From assembly GCA_038562555.1 (NCBI GenBank), contig JBCFBK010000007.1, positions 92,017 to 156,016 of the forward strand: a DNA stretch of 64,000 bases. Reading direction: 5' to 3'. The stretch is from JBCFBK01 sp038562555 (GTDB lineage Bacteria; Bacteroidota; Bacteroidia; Bacteroidales; Prolixibacteraceae). Both the position numbers and the translations under genes were made by a program. The notes beneath the pieces were generated by a model that did no database searches, had not been told where the DNA came from, and worked only from the letters and a program-made list of their open reading frames with translations. This document shows, piece after piece, positions 1 to 9,061 of the stretch (positions are counted from its first letter, which is position 1; each line of letters begins with the position of its first letter).

Positions 1-2
1 CT

Positions 3-533
3 TTCGGCCAATCCTTTCTGATCTTTTCGCTCGAGTTTGCCCCCCGCGCGGCAATGCTGCAATGGGCGAAAGAAGTGGCGGCACGGCCTGAATACAAAAA
101 CCACCTCGGTGTGTTGCTCACCCACAGCTATCAGAATTCAAAAAATGAGCTGACCAATAACGAGAAGTATGCCCTGACCGATGCCAATTACGGTGCGGTG
201 ATCTGGAAAGATTTTGTACAGCCTGCAGGCAACATGCGATTTGTTTTCTGCGGCCACATTGCCGACAGCGAATTGCACCAGGGAATGGTGAGTTATCAGG
301 AAGATAAAAATGCGGCAGGGAAAGACGTCCACCAGATGCTGTTTAACGCGCAGCGCGAAGGCGGCGGCTGGCATGGTAACGGAGGCGACGGCTGGTTACG
401 GATCCTGGAGTTTCTGCCCGATGGTAAAACGATCAAGGTTCACACCTTTTCACCGCTCTTCTGGGCTTCACCCTCCACCCGCCATCTGGCCTGGCGAACT
501 GAAAGCTTTGATCGGTACGACATTCATTATTGA
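3..533 (+). CDS. Calcineurin-like metallophosphoesterase, C-terminal part (5' end outside window)
   Basis: The reading frame is open from the left edge, so the true start lies outside the window; 176 residues remain. Seen: the segment FLIFSLEFAPR followed by LLTHSY and then FVFCGH, which matches the C-terminal half of the metallophosphoesterase fold (a His after the Leu-rich strand, then the G-H metal-binding motif). The N-terminal DxH, GD and GNH motifs would be off the window. The gene runs convergently toward the glycerophosphodiester operon and is separated from it by a hairpin terminator. Whether it belongs functionally with the two other metallophosphoesterases of the neighbouring operons is inference; substrate unknown. 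Confidence 0.75.
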   Translation, partial: FGQSFLIFSLEFAPRAAMLQWAKEVAARPEYKNHLGVLLTHSYQNSKNELTNNEKYALTDANYGAVIWKDFVQPAGNMRFVFCGHIADSELHQGMVSYQEDKNAAGKDVHQMLFNAQREGGGWHGNGGDGWLRILEFLPDGKTIKVHTFSPLFWASPSTRHLAWRTESFDRYDIHY

Positions 534-552
534 TACAGGCGGTCCAAAGCAG

Positions 553-600
553 AAGAGGTTGTCGACGGGAATTAATCCCATGACAACCTCTTTTTATTAT
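553..600 (+). terminator. Rho-independent terminator of the left-edge phosphoesterase gene
   Basis: A stem of AGAGGTTGTC (554-563) with GACAACCTCT (582-591) encloses an inner GGGA/TCCC stem, followed by a T-rich tail (591-600). It lies 20 bp after the stop codon of the plus-strand gene. On the minus strand the tail is only weakly T-rich, so it may also slow transcription coming out of the opposing operon, which ends at 618. Confidence 0.8.
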
Positions 601-617
601 TGCAGCAAGACGAAATA

Positions 618-1511
618 TTAACGGTTCTGTATAAGTTTTCCCACTTCAAGAGGCCGGTCCGATTCGATGATATCCGGATGTTTGGCGATCTCCTGCAGGT
701 ACGCAGGTTCGCGTTCTTCGGGCGTTGCCAGTTTATCATGGGTCGGCGCCACCGAGATCATACATCTTACCCCGTGTGCATGCAGCAGTTCCACGATTTT
801 TTCGTTTTCCGGGTTGATGGCAGGTCCTACGTATGCGATCATATTATGCCAGGGTACACCCGAAATTTTCATATCCTCATACTCCTTCAGGGTCCGGCAA
901 AAAGCCGACATCATAATACCCGGCAGTCGATCATAATAATACCGCGCCTGTGCGCCGGTGTGAACCGTCAGCATCACATAGCCTTCGGCATCGAGCTTTT
1001 TGATCAGGTCAACAATCATTTCAAACGGGACGTCTTTTTTATCCAGGTTAATGACGGCTTTACCTTTGCTCCACTGAATGACGCTGTCGAGTCGGGGAAT
1101 TAAATATGCGGTCTCGTTTCCTTCATGATCTTTCAGCCTGATGGTTTGAAGTTCTGCCCAGGTATAATCGGCCAGCTTTCCCGTTCCTGTTGTAGTCCGG
1201 TCAAGTGTCGCGTCATGCATCAGGACAGGTATGCTGTCCTTTGTCAGGCGCGGATCAATTTCAAAAAAGGCGGGCATCTTACTCAAAATATGCTCAAAGC
1301 CCTCCAGACTATTTTCAGGGAATCCCTCTTCAATCCCGCCCCGATGTCCGCTGACCAGGATCGAACTGTCGCCGGTATACCGGAATAGCGCATGGAGATC
1401 TTTCTCCTGCAGAGCAGAGGTTTGTGCTGTTTGGGTGGACTGACCGCAACCCCCGGCAATTGTCATCAATGATAATGCGATTGCCGTCCGATAAATCGAT
1501 GATTTATTCAT
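618..1511 (-). CDS. Glycerophosphodiester phosphodiesterase (GDPD/GlpQ family), lipoprotein
   Basis: 297 residues with a lipoprotein signal peptide (lipobox ending AGGC, Cys22), so probably exported and membrane anchored. The GDPD signature is present: HRGG at 56-59 with the first catalytic His, PENS at 65-68, the acidic pair FEID at 83-86 and the second catalytic His in LMHD at 97-100. The family hydrolyses glycerophosphodiesters to glycerol phosphate plus an alcohol, using a divalent metal. It is the last gene of operon A, about 150 bp behind a GlpT-like transporter and in the same operon as glycerol-1-phosphate dehydrogenase, which supports a glycerol-phosphate substrate. Stereochemistry cannot be read from the sequence. 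Confidence 0.9.
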   Translation of the reverse strand: MNKSSIYRTAIALSLMTIAGGCGQSTQTAQTSALQEKDLHALFRYTGDSSILVSGHRGGIEEGFPENSLEGFEHILSKMPAFFEIDPRLTKDSIPVLMHDATLDRTTTGTGKLADYTWAELQTIRLKDHEGNETAYLIPRLDSVIQWSKGKAVINLDKKDVPFEMIVDLIKKLDAEGYVMLTVHTGAQARYYYDRLPGIMMSAFCRTLKEYEDMKISGVPWHNMIAYVGPAINPENEKIVELLHAHGVRCMISVAPTHDKLATPEEREPAYLQEIAKHPDIIESDRPLEVGKLIQNR

Positions 1512-1520
1512 ATTACAGAT

Positions 1521-1660
1521 TAATGATTAACGATTGAAGAAGTTCCCGAACGCTTAAGTTCCTGATTCCTGAGTTCCTGACCTCCCGACCCATTACTCGC
1601 TACTCGTGACTTCTCCTGTCTTGTGTCTTGATACTTGTGTCTTGTGTCTGCTTTTGCGTC
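1521..1660. repeat. Dispersed simple-sequence intergenic repeat (GTTCCTGA / CATTACTCGCTACTCGTGAC / CTTGTGTCTTG words)
   Basis: The gap between the transporter and the diesterase consists of short repeated words: GTTCCTGA-like units at about 1558-1580, CATTACTCGCTACTCGTGAC at 1591-1610, then repeated CTTGTGTCTTG units to about 1650. The second word recurs at 32956-32982 and, in shortened form, at 28640 and 31861. The transporter stop codon (1661-1663) directly abuts this block. It encodes no convincing protein. See the finding on dispersed repeats. Confidence 0.7.
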
Positions 1661-3007
1661 TTAGCGTTTAGTACGTCCTTCGTTACTTTTGATATAACCG
1701 GCATTCCAGGTAAAGGCAAAGAACAAGGTAGCCAGCACCCCTGCACCCACCAGCGTAAGGAAGCCCATCTGCCAGCCGCCTTTGGTGACGATGACGCCAA
1801 GCCCCCAGCCCGACAAGACGGTACTCAGATAGCCGAATAAACCCGTAATACCAATGGCTGTTGCCGCTGCGCGCTTCGTTCCCAGGTTTGCAGCAATAAT
1901 CCCGACCAGGGCCTGCGGACCATAGATAAAAAATCCGATCACGCAAAGCAGGCCGCCATAAAAGAAAGGCGATTCGGCCGGCAGTCTCCAGAATAAAAAT
2001 ACCGCTATTGTACAGATGAGCATATAAATCAATGCAGCCCGGCCACCCCGGCCCTTGAACACCTTGTCCATCATCCAGCCGCTCGTGAGCATACCCAACA
2101 CGCCAAAGCCTTCATAAGCGGCAACCAGCCAGCCTGCTTTTTGTAATTCCACCCCTTTCATCTCCGTCAGGAAGGTGGGTCCCCAGTCGAGGATCGAATA
2201 ACGAATGGTGTATAAAAAGAGATTGGCCAGACAAAGAAACCAGATGACCGGATTGCCAAAGACCTTTTTCCTGACGAATTGTTTAAAGTTCAGATCGTCG
2301 GTATGCTCATTCGCGTCAGTCTCCGGCAATTCGCCGCGGTATACTTCAACAGGAGGCAGCCCGAGCGATTCCGGTTTGTCCCTTAAGCGATTCAGCATAA
2401 ATAAGGCTCCCATAAATGCCAGTGCCGCAGGGACAATAAAACAATAGCGCCAATCATAAACCACAAGAAAACTATTCAGCACGAGCACCAAAGCGGCACC
2501 AACCGAGTGAGAAGTATTCCAGAGTGAGAATTTCACCCCGCGTTCGCGGGCCGAAAACCAGTTGGTCAGACTGTTTGCGCACGGTGGAAAACCCATGCCC
2601 TGGAACCAGCCATTTAAAAGCCAGAATATGCCGAACGAAATAACCCCGCTGCTTAATCCGAACAATAAGCTCATGGTGGCCGACAAAATCAAACCCAGCG
2701 GCATAAAATAACGCGGATTGGTGCGGTCGCCCCAGAATCCATTCACGAATTTGGAAACGCCATACAAAACCCCGTGCAGCGTTAAAAAGAGTCCCAGTTC
2801 CGCTTTGGTAATCCCCAGATCCGCTTCAATGGCCGGCATGGCTATTGAAATGTTTTTCCGGACAAAGTAGAACATGACGTAACCGATCATGGTCGTGTAC
2901 ATAATCCGGGTTCGCCAATACCGGTATGTCTTATTTAATTCGTCAGAATCGGTGATGGTTTGCTCCTTTGCAGGAGCTGGTTTTAAAAGGTTAAAGATCG
3001 TGGTCAT
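1661..3007 (-). CDS. MFS transporter, organophosphate:phosphate antiporter type (GlpT/UhpT/UhpC-like)
   Basis: 448 residues with about 12 hydrophobic helices. The N-terminal part (YVMFYFVRKNISIAMPAI, then GITKAELGLFLT and YGVSKFVNG) is the characteristic start of the GlpT/UhpT/UhpC branch of MFS, with the family YxxRxN-type motif in helix 1. The central cytoplasmic loop is around residues 205-245. Known members exchange glycerol-3-phosphate or hexose phosphates for phosphate across the inner membrane. Its place between a glycerol-1-phosphate dehydrogenase/HAD pair and a glycerophosphodiester phosphodiesterase points to a glycerol phosphate as cargo. The last codons run directly into an intergenic repeat. 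Confidence 0.85.
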   Translation of the reverse strand: MTTIFNLLKPAPAKEQTITDSDELNKTYRYWRTRIMYTTMIGYVMFYFVRKNISIAMPAIEADLGITKAELGLFLTLHGVLYGVSKFVNGFWGDRTNPRYFMPLGLILSATMSLLFGLSSGVISFGIFWLLNGWFQGMGFPPCANSLTNWFSARERGVKFSLWNTSHSVGAALVLVLNSFLVVYDWRYCFIVPAALAFMGALFMLNRLRDKPESLGLPPVEVYRGELPETDANEHTDDLNFKQFVRKKVFGNPVIWFLCLANLFLYTIRYSILDWGPTFLTEMKGVELQKAGWLVAAYEGFGVLGMLTSGWMMDKVFKGRGGRAALIYMLICTIAVFLFWRLPAESPFFYGGLLCVIGFFIYGPQALVGIIAANLGTKRAAATAIGITGLFGYLSTVLSGWGLGVIVTKGGWQMGFLTLVGAGVLATLFFAFTWNAGYIKSNEGRTKR

Positions 3008-3092
3008 CAGTTTGAGTTAAGGTCATCACGGACCTGTTTTTAGTTTGATCCAAATTTGTATAAATTTTGAAGAAAAACCCGGATTTGCACGG

Positions 3093-3983
3093 TTAATTTT
3101 CCGTTTCCTCAACCGTGGCATGCGACCGGATCAAAAGTTCCCCAAAGCTTTCGATGCTGTCGGTAACGATATCCGGTACAAAGCCGGCCGTATCCACATC
3201 CTGCAGGGTCGACTCACCCGAGAGTACCAGGACGCCCAGTGCATTTGCCCGTTGGGCCATCAGCAGGTCGGTATAGATCCGGTCACCCACCATCGCTATT
3301 TCCTCCTGTTTCAGCCCGTTTCCCCGCTTGATGCCATGCAGCATCTCGGGATCGGGTTTCCCCAGGACCACATCAGGCGTCCGCCCGGTCGCCTTTTCAA
3401 GCGCCGCACAGATGGATCCGCAATCGATCAGCACAACAGGCTGATCGGTCGGACAGACGTAGTCGGGGTTGGTGGCCAGGTATATCTTCTTTTTACGGAT
3501 CCACCAGGCAGCACGGGTAAGCCGGGCATACGACAAGGCCGGATCGAAGCCAACCACAACGGCATCGGGTTCATCCATGGGGTCATCAGCCACTGAATGG
3601 AAGCCTGCCTGCTCAAATTCGCTGATCATACTCGGGGTGCCCAGGAAAAAAATCCGTTGCACATCCGGATAATGATCGGTCAAATAGGAGATGGTGGCAT
3701 GTGCCGAGGTATAGATTTCGTTTTCCGAGACTTTTAGTCCCATTTTACTTAAATGGGACAGGTAGTCCGTTGTACTTCTGGACGGATTATTGGTCAGAAA
3801 TGAATAACTGATCCCCATTTCATCCAGGCTGTTTAAAAAATTCTTTGTATAAGGGAATAAGGTGTCACCGTTATAAATCGTTCCATCCATGTCCAAAGCA
3901 ACATGTTTCACCTTTCTAAGCCGCTCAAGCATCATCTTTTTGGTTTTAAATGCGGTAACGTGTACCAGCGAGTCTGTTATCAT
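3093..3983 (-). CDS. HAD-IIA family phosphatase, AraL/NagD-like
   Basis: 296 residues. HAD motifs in order: DMDGT at 31-35 (nucleophile and acid Asp), TNNPS at 64-68, GKPDPE at 208-213 (Lys of motif III) and GDRIYTD at 233-239 (metal-binding acids). The C2-type cap between motifs II and III fits the NagD/AraL/phosphoglycolate phosphatase branch, cytoplasmic sugar-phosphate phosphatases. The ATG follows the stop of the glycerol-1-phosphate dehydrogenase gene by 1 base, so the two are translationally linked. In Bacillus subtilis the same two families sit side by side as araL-araM. An alternative start is Met17/18, just upstream of the HAD core; the longer start was kept because of the tight coupling. 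Confidence 0.88.
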   Translation of the reverse strand: MITDSLVHVTAFKTKKMMLERLRKVKHVALDMDGTIYNGDTLFPYTKNFLNSLDEMGISYSFLTNNPSRSTTDYLSHLSKMGLKVSENEIYTSAHATISYLTDHYPDVQRIFFLGTPSMISEFEQAGFHSVADDPMDEPDAVVVGFDPALSYARLTRAAWWIRKKKIYLATNPDYVCPTDQPVVLIDCGSICAALEKATGRTPDVVLGKPDPEMLHGIKRGNGLKQEEIAMVGDRIYTDLLMAQRANALGVLVLSGESTLQDVDTAGFVPDIVTDSIESFGELLIRSHATVEETEN

Positions 3984-3984
3984 T

Positions 3985-5298
3985 TTAATACATCTGAGTC
4001 AACCATTCTTCCAAATAACCCGTCCGCACAGCCAGGTCCAGAATGGTAAACCGGGACCGGATATACTGAGCCTTTATAAACGACGCTCTCATTCTTTCTT
4101 TTGAAATACCGATTTGTTCGGGGTCTACAGGAGCTCCGGCCAGTTCCAGCCTTCTTCTGACCTCTTCGGACGGAACCAGTTGCGACGACAGGCGGTTCGT
4201 AATTTTTCCCCAGTTTTTCTTCAGGCTCTCCAGTTGAACAGCCAGTTCGTCACGGAAGATGTGTTTTGCCCGCGACTGCTCCAGCGCCGTTTCCAGGAAA
4301 TCGGTTTCTCCAAACAGTTTTCTGATATTGGCTTCCTGTTTTTCCCATTCCGGCCACTGCGCGCACACCGACACCACGTCCAGCCGGTCCAGGGGTGTCT
4401 GCAGCATTTTCTCATAAAGCCTGGTCACCGCCAGCGTAGCTATTCCCACCTGAAATCCGTGTGACGGCATTTCTCCTTCATAGGTGTGGTGTTCCATGTT
4501 CCATAAATGGCTGAACTGGTGCTCAGCTCCGGAGGCAGGCCGGCTCGACTGGGACCACTGCATGGCAAAGCCTCCCAGGATCAGTCCGTCGACCAGGGGC
4601 GTAATGGCGCCCGTTCGCCCTTCGCTGGCCCCTTTTGGGTCGGCCAGCGCATCTTTCAGCCCGTCCTGGACAATCGACCAGGCGCACTGATCAATCGTTT
4701 CAATATCCAGTGCATCGGCCAGTATCCAATCGGCTCCGGCCGTGACCTTGGCAAACAGGTCGGCATAACCCGAAGCAGTCATCAGCGCAGGTGCTTTCCG
4801 GATGATATCAATGTCGGCAAATACCGCCTGGGGTGCAGGACATGAAAAAGTCTGCTTGCTGCCTTCAAAAGAAATGGACGCGCCAAATGCCGTATAACCA
4901 TCCATCGAAGCGGCGGTGGCAATACACATATAAGGACGGCTATTCCTGAAAGAAGATAATTTCGTCAGGTCGTTGATGGTTCCCGATCCAACGGCAATGG
5001 GAATGGCATCATTCATTTTCAATGCTTCATCAAGCAAGAGGACATTGCCAAACTCGGCATAAGGCCTTTTTTCAGGGAAAACAAACGGTTCAAGTTCAGT
5101 CAGCCCGCACGCGTGCAGGCTCTGAAAAACCGCTTTGGCAACCACATCAAAAGTGGTCTGGTCGCACACCACAATCGCCTTCTTCTGAGGAAACTGCTTC
5201 CTGAAAAATGCCGGGATCTCATGGATGATGCCCTGGCCGATCTCCAGGGCCCGCGTATCCCGTGCTGAGTTTAACGCTTTTTGTAAATCAGATCGCAT
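3985..5298 (-). CDS. araM: sn-Glycerol-1-phosphate dehydrogenase (AraM/EgsA family)
   Basis: 437 residues of the iron/zinc alcohol dehydrogenase superfamily, the usual length for bacterial AraM. Seen: nucleotide-binding loop GSGTIND at 104-110, TAASMDGYTAFG at 128-139, and likely metal ligands Asp180 (GYADL), His260 (GAEHQFSH) and His280 (MPSHGFQVG). The family interconverts glycerol-1-phosphate and dihydroxyacetone phosphate with NAD(P)H; bacterial AraM is Ni-dependent in B. subtilis. In archaea the reaction makes lipid backbones. Here the gene is surrounded by uptake and hydrolysis genes and no prenylglyceryl transferase is visible, so a catabolic direction (G1P to DHAP) is my inference. 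It is coupled to the downstream HAD gene with 1 base between them. Confidence 0.9.
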   Translation of the reverse strand: MRSDLQKALNSARDTRALEIGQGIIHEIPAFFRKQFPQKKAIVVCDQTTFDVVAKAVFQSLHACGLTELEPFVFPEKRPYAEFGNVLLLDEALKMNDAIPIAVGSGTINDLTKLSSFRNSRPYMCIATAASMDGYTAFGASISFEGSKQTFSCPAPQAVFADIDIIRKAPALMTASGYADLFAKVTAGADWILADALDIETIDQCAWSIVQDGLKDALADPKGASEGRTGAITPLVDGLILGGFAMQWSQSSRPASGAEHQFSHLWNMEHHTYEGEMPSHGFQVGIATLAVTRLYEKMLQTPLDRLDVVSVCAQWPEWEKQEANIRKLFGETDFLETALEQSRAKHIFRDELAVQLESLKKNWGKITNRLSSQLVPSEEVRRRLELAGAPVDPEQIGISKERMRASFIKAQYIRSRFTILDLAVRTGYLEEWLTQMY

Positions 5299-5389
5299 AT
5301 TTATTTTATTACTGTTAATAACACATTCTCCGGGTCCGGATTAACCCTTCACTCCACACAATTCCGTAAAAACAATCCACGCACAAAAA

Positions 5390-6757
5390 TCAGGAACGCA
5401 GATAAGCGCCTTTTTCAATTAATTCCTGACGCAGTTTTTCGACATTGATCTCCGAAGGAGGCACACCGTCCCGGATCGCCATTTTCGCCGCACGACCGGC
5501 AGCTTCGCCCATCGCCATGCAGGGCGCCATAACGCGTATGGCCGACATGGCCTCGTGGGTAGTCGAAATGCTGCGGCCTGCAACCAGCAGGTTTTCAATT
5601 TTTAACGGAACCAGCGAACGATAAGGAATATCGTAACAATCTCCGCTCCATTCCAGGGTACAACCTCCGCCCACCGGATGGTGAATGTCGAGCGGATAAC
5701 TTGCCACAGCCACGGAATCATCAAACCGTGCACAACTTAAAATATCATCCCGGTTAAGGATATACTTCCCGACGATCCGCCTTGTTTCGCGAATACCAAG
5801 AAACGGCGCCGTCCTTAAAAGTTGGGCATTTTCAAATCCCGGAACATAGTTGACCAGGTATTTAAAAATATCGGCGATCTGTTGCCTCGCAACAAACTCG
5901 CCCTCCGTCAGGCTGGAAGGATCAGTCCCGTCGACGCCGTTTACCCGCGTCATGTTGATCCATGCCTCCCCTTTTCGCAACCCCGTGATCACGATGGTTC
6001 GCTCGGTTGGTAAATGCAAACCGTCGTCTTTGGCTTTCCTGATCAGGCTTCTTAGTCCGACAACGATAAACTGCGGATTTTTCCCAAAATATTCATTTGG
6101 AATGAAATCGGTTATATACGTCCGGGGTTCATCGGCAATGCTCATCCGTAATTTATCGGTATCCACCTGCCCAAGGCTGAACATCAGGGTTGGCGGTTGC
6201 ACTCCGCCCTGTTCATCACCCTGTTCGCACGGAGCGCCCGACCGAAAAGCAACGTCGGCATCACCGGTGCAGTCAATAATCACTTTGGCAAGAATTACTT
6301 CGCGTCCTGATTTGCTTTCAATGATGATCCCCTTCAAGAGGTTTCCGTCCTTGACCACGCCGGCAAAACTTGTGTACAGCAGCACGTGGACACCCCGTTC
6401 CTTTAACATCTCAAATGCGACGCCTTTTACAGCTTCCGGCTCCACCAAGGTAATGCTCATATGAAGCGGGCACGGCCGGTGTTCGCTTACGGCATCCTGT
6501 TCTGACAGGCGATCCATGAATTTTTGCGGAAGACCCGTTATGATCTGGTTCCCTTTCTGTCCCAGAAAGCCTAATATGGGCAAACCAATTGTCAGGTTGC
6601 CGCCCAAAAAACTACGATTCTCTATCAAAGCTACACTTAACCCATCTTCTGCGGCCGCCTGAGCCGCAATAATCCCCGATGGTCCTCCTCCTACAACCAG
6701 TACATCAACGTTCATGCGTACAGGTAACTCCCTTTCAGGCTCAATGATACGTTCCAT
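5390..6757 (-). CDS. FAD-dependent oxidoreductase (FAD_oxidored family)
   Basis: Rossmann FAD-binding motif VLVVGGGPSG at about residues 19-28, then IENRSFLGGNL, typical of the FAD_oxidored (PF12831-type) family; a second dinucleotide-fold signature, IDCTGDADVAF, lies near 165-175. No signal peptide, so probably cytoplasmic. ATG at 6757 was chosen over an in-frame GTG at 6763, which is squeezed against the upstream stop codon. The family oxidises varied hydroxyl substrates and is common in Bacteroidota sugar loci. In this operon a role in glycerol or polyol oxidation is possible, but the substrate is not evident. About 90 bp separate it from the dehydrogenase gene downstream. Confidence 0.82.
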   Translation of the reverse strand: MERIIEPERELPVRMNVDVLVVGGGPSGIIAAQAAAEDGLSVALIENRSFLGGNLTIGLPILGFLGQKGNQIITGLPQKFMDRLSEQDAVSEHRPCPLHMSITLVEPEAVKGVAFEMLKERGVHVLLYTSFAGVVKDGNLLKGIIIESKSGREVILAKVIIDCTGDADVAFRSGAPCEQGDEQGGVQPPTLMFSLGQVDTDKLRMSIADEPRTYITDFIPNEYFGKNPQFIVVGLRSLIRKAKDDGLHLPTERTIVITGLRKGEAWINMTRVNGVDGTDPSSLTEGEFVARQQIADIFKYLVNYVPGFENAQLLRTAPFLGIRETRRIVGKYILNRDDILSCARFDDSVAVASYPLDIHHPVGGGCTLEWSGDCYDIPYRSLVPLKIENLLVAGRSISTTHEAMSAIRVMAPCMAMGEAAGRAAKMAIRDGVPPSEINVEKLRQELIEKGAYLRS

Positions 6758-6763
6758 TTGCAC

Positions 6764-7720
6764 TTATTTTACAGGTATTACTAATTCGTTTTCCGTTTTT
6801 CCCGGAACAGAAACTAAAATATTTTTTTCCGTCAGTCTGATCAACCTCCAGCTTTCCGTGTCCTGAACAAGTGACCCGGTCTGAACCTGCGTCAACTCGT
6901 TGTTATCGGCGGAGGGAAAAACAGCGACAAGGTTTTTATGATGATGTCCGGACAGAATCAGTTTGGTCGACGGGTGTTTTGCCAGGGCCGAATAAAGTTC
7001 TTTCGATTGCTTCGGGTGAATGGCCGGATCCATTAACGGAATATGCATTAAAATAATTTCCACATCGTTTTCCGATTCATTTAGTTGATCATTTAACCAG
7101 TACAACTGAGCCTTATCGATATAGGGAACTTCAAATTTATCTTCAGGAAGAAACTGGTAAAAACTATCATCCAGAAAAATCAACCTGTAGGTGGTCTGGT
7201 CCACATTAAAAATTTTACTGTAATACGTCCCGTTTTTAAAACAATCGAAATTTTTCGTCCAGGCTGCCCGGGCACGTCCCGAAAAATTCTGGGTATGTGT
7301 CAACTTTGAATCCCTCCAGTAAAAAGTAAAAAGATCGTGGTTCCCAAGCGTCAGCAATACGGGGGTCCGGTAGTCATTGATAAGCCTGGAAAATTGCTCT
7401 GCCTGAAGGTCCATCATTTTGATATCTTTCGTTTCAGCTTCGAAGAAATCAACCAGATCACCCGTGCCAATGACCAGGTCGCTGTTTGTCTTTTCAGGAA
7501 CTTCCTGTAAAAACTGTCTTAGCCTGTTTTCTCCCTGATCATATTGTTTTAATTTCCGGCTTTCGATCATATCCGGGTGGTAACCAGCCTGATTGAAAAT
7601 TACATGGAGATCGGTAATATGCAGAATCTTCAGGGTATCTGCCTGAGCGAAAAGATTCCCGCTGGTCAGGCAGCAAAATAAAAATGCCAGCAGTTTCGGT
7701 GTTAATTGTAATTTATGCAT
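6764..7720 (-). CDS. Secreted calcineurin-like metallophosphoesterase
   Basis: 318 residues with a signal peptide (hydrophobic 8-20, probable cleavage after FAQA near residue 26). All five metallophosphoesterase blocks are visible: HITDLH at 34-39, GTGDLVD at 85-91, GNHD at 126-129, LMHIPL, and SGHHHK. The domain coordinates two metals and hydrolyses phosphomonoesters or diesters; substrate unknown. It sits between an MFS gene 3 bp upstream and the FAD oxidoreductase a few bases downstream, so all are cotranscribed. Export to the periplasm fits processing of phosphate esters that enter through the SusCD pair upstream. Confidence 0.88.
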   Translation of the reverse strand: MHKLQLTPKLLAFLFCCLTSGNLFAQADTLKILHITDLHVIFNQAGYHPDMIESRKLKQYDQGENRLRQFLQEVPEKTNSDLVIGTGDLVDFFEAETKDIKMMDLQAEQFSRLINDYRTPVLLTLGNHDLFTFYWRDSKLTHTQNFSGRARAAWTKNFDCFKNGTYYSKIFNVDQTTYRLIFLDDSFYQFLPEDKFEVPYIDKAQLYWLNDQLNESENDVEIILMHIPLMDPAIHPKQSKELYSALAKHPSTKLILSGHHHKNLVAVFPSADNNELTQVQTGSLVQDTESWRLIRLTEKNILVSVPGKTENELVIPVK

Positions 7721-7723
7721 GTC

Positions 7724-8974
7724 TTATAATTTTAATTGATTTTCTTCAGGAATCTCCGGCCGGATCATTTTCCACAGCAGGAACAGGGCCAGCGGATGAA
7801 GAACAGCCATAACCATAAAAATCCAGGTGGTTCCAACGCTTGCCATATACTGTCCGATAAAATAGTTAAAGATAACAGCTCCTGCGGCTCCGAATCCACC
7901 GGCAATACCCAACACGCTCGCTACATTATTGAGCGGGAAAGTCTCAGCAATCAAGACACTTTCCGTGTATATCCAGCTTAAGGCAACAGCGGCCAGAATG
8001 CTGAATTTAATGATCGTCACTGCAACTCCCAGGTTGTCCGGAATTAAGATTACCGGTGCTAAAAATGCGACATAACTCAACATGACTTTACGGGAACGCA
8101 AGGCCGGTTTTCCGCGCCGAACCATCCAGTCGGACCACGCCGAAGAAGCGATTCCTCCTATGCTGGCTGCCATAAAAGGGATCCAGCCCACGATCCCTAA
8201 CTGGGATAAACTCAGTCCCGATTCTTCCATCAAGTAGCCGGGAAGCCAGAACAGAATGAAATACCAGACGGGATCGGTGGTAAAACGGATCAGGACAATC
8301 CCCCATAAGCTTTTTCTGCCCCAAAGTTGCCCCCAGGTAAAGGCCGTTGATGCTGCCGGTTCTTTGTCGCCTGACACCACATCGGTCACATATCCTTTGG
8401 GTGGTTCTTTGTAAAGCAAAAGCCAGACAAATGCTACTGCAAGGCCCACAACACCAGGAATAATAAACGCGGCATGCCACGAGAAGGAAATCACCAGCCA
8501 GGCAATCAGGGGAGGCGCAATAACTGAACCGATCGTACCTCCCGCAACTGATATACTGTTGGCTGTTGCACGGAGGCGTCCGGAGAACCACTTTGTCACA
8601 ACTTTTATCTGAGCCGGGTAGGTTGTTGGCTCTGCCAAACCTAACAGACTTCTGAAAAAGACAAAGGGCAACAGCTTACTTACCAGACCGCTGCCTATCG
8701 AGCTCAACGACCACGTCAGCACGCCCCAAAACATGATTTTACCGGCACCAAACTTATCGACCAACCAACCGGAAACGGGATACATGAGTGCGTAACAAAT
8801 TGTGAACACATTAATTACCAAGGCATATCCCACATCATCGAGCGAAAATTCTTCCTTCAGAATTGGCTTCAGAATGGAGACAACCTGCCTGTCCACATAA
8901 CTGAAAACCGTAATGATAAAAATGATCGCTACGATAAACCATCTCCTTCTTTCCGCACTTATAAATGTAGCCAT
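7724..8974 (-). CDS. MFS transporter, anion:cation symporter (ExuT/hexuronate) type
   Basis: 416 residues with 12 predicted helices. N-terminal YVDRQVVSILKPIL, the loop-2 motif GWLVDKFGAGKIMFWG (MFS signature DxxGxR-like region) and RSLLGLAEPTTYPA with KWFSGRLRATANSI match the ACS family, which carries hexuronates, glucarate, sialic acid and organic anions. It lies between SusD and the metallophosphoesterase in operon A. An anionic cargo such as a phosphorylated or carboxylated breakdown product fits the context. The SusD-MFS gap carries a hairpin that may lower expression of this and later genes. Confidence 0.85.
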   Translation of the reverse strand: MATFISAERRRWFIVAIIFIITVFSYVDRQVVSILKPILKEEFSLDDVGYALVINVFTICYALMYPVSGWLVDKFGAGKIMFWGVLTWSLSSIGSGLVSKLLPFVFFRSLLGLAEPTTYPAQIKVVTKWFSGRLRATANSISVAGGTIGSVIAPPLIAWLVISFSWHAAFIIPGVVGLAVAFVWLLLYKEPPKGYVTDVVSGDKEPAASTAFTWGQLWGRKSLWGIVLIRFTTDPVWYFILFWLPGYLMEESGLSLSQLGIVGWIPFMAASIGGIASSAWSDWMVRRGKPALRSRKVMLSYVAFLAPVILIPDNLGVAVTIIKFSILAAVALSWIYTESVLIAETFPLNNVASVLGIAGGFGAAGAVIFNYFIGQYMASVGTTWIFMVMAVLHPLALFLLWKMIRPEIPEENQLKL

Positions 8975-9018
8975 ATTTTAGACTCCGTTAATTATTTAGA
9001 GGCATTGAAAATTTACAA

Positions 9019-9040
9019 TCACCCTAGAAAATAGGGGTGA
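9019..9040 (-). other. Intercistronic hairpin after susD of operon A
   Basis: Inverted repeat TCACCCTA (9019-9026) with TAGGGGTGA (9032-9040), about 20 bp after the SusD stop. On the minus-strand transcript it is followed by a moderately U-rich stretch. Position and form suggest a partial terminator or 3' stabiliser separating abundant susCD message from enzyme genes. A stronger hairpin sits at the same place in operon B. Confidence 0.5.
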
Positions 9041-9061
9041 GAGATGCGTGTGACCAGGTGA

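Noticed and set aside
1521..1660. CRISPR-like array in the repeat-rich gap
   Set aside because: Units are short, of unequal length, without uniform spacers, and no cas gene is present.
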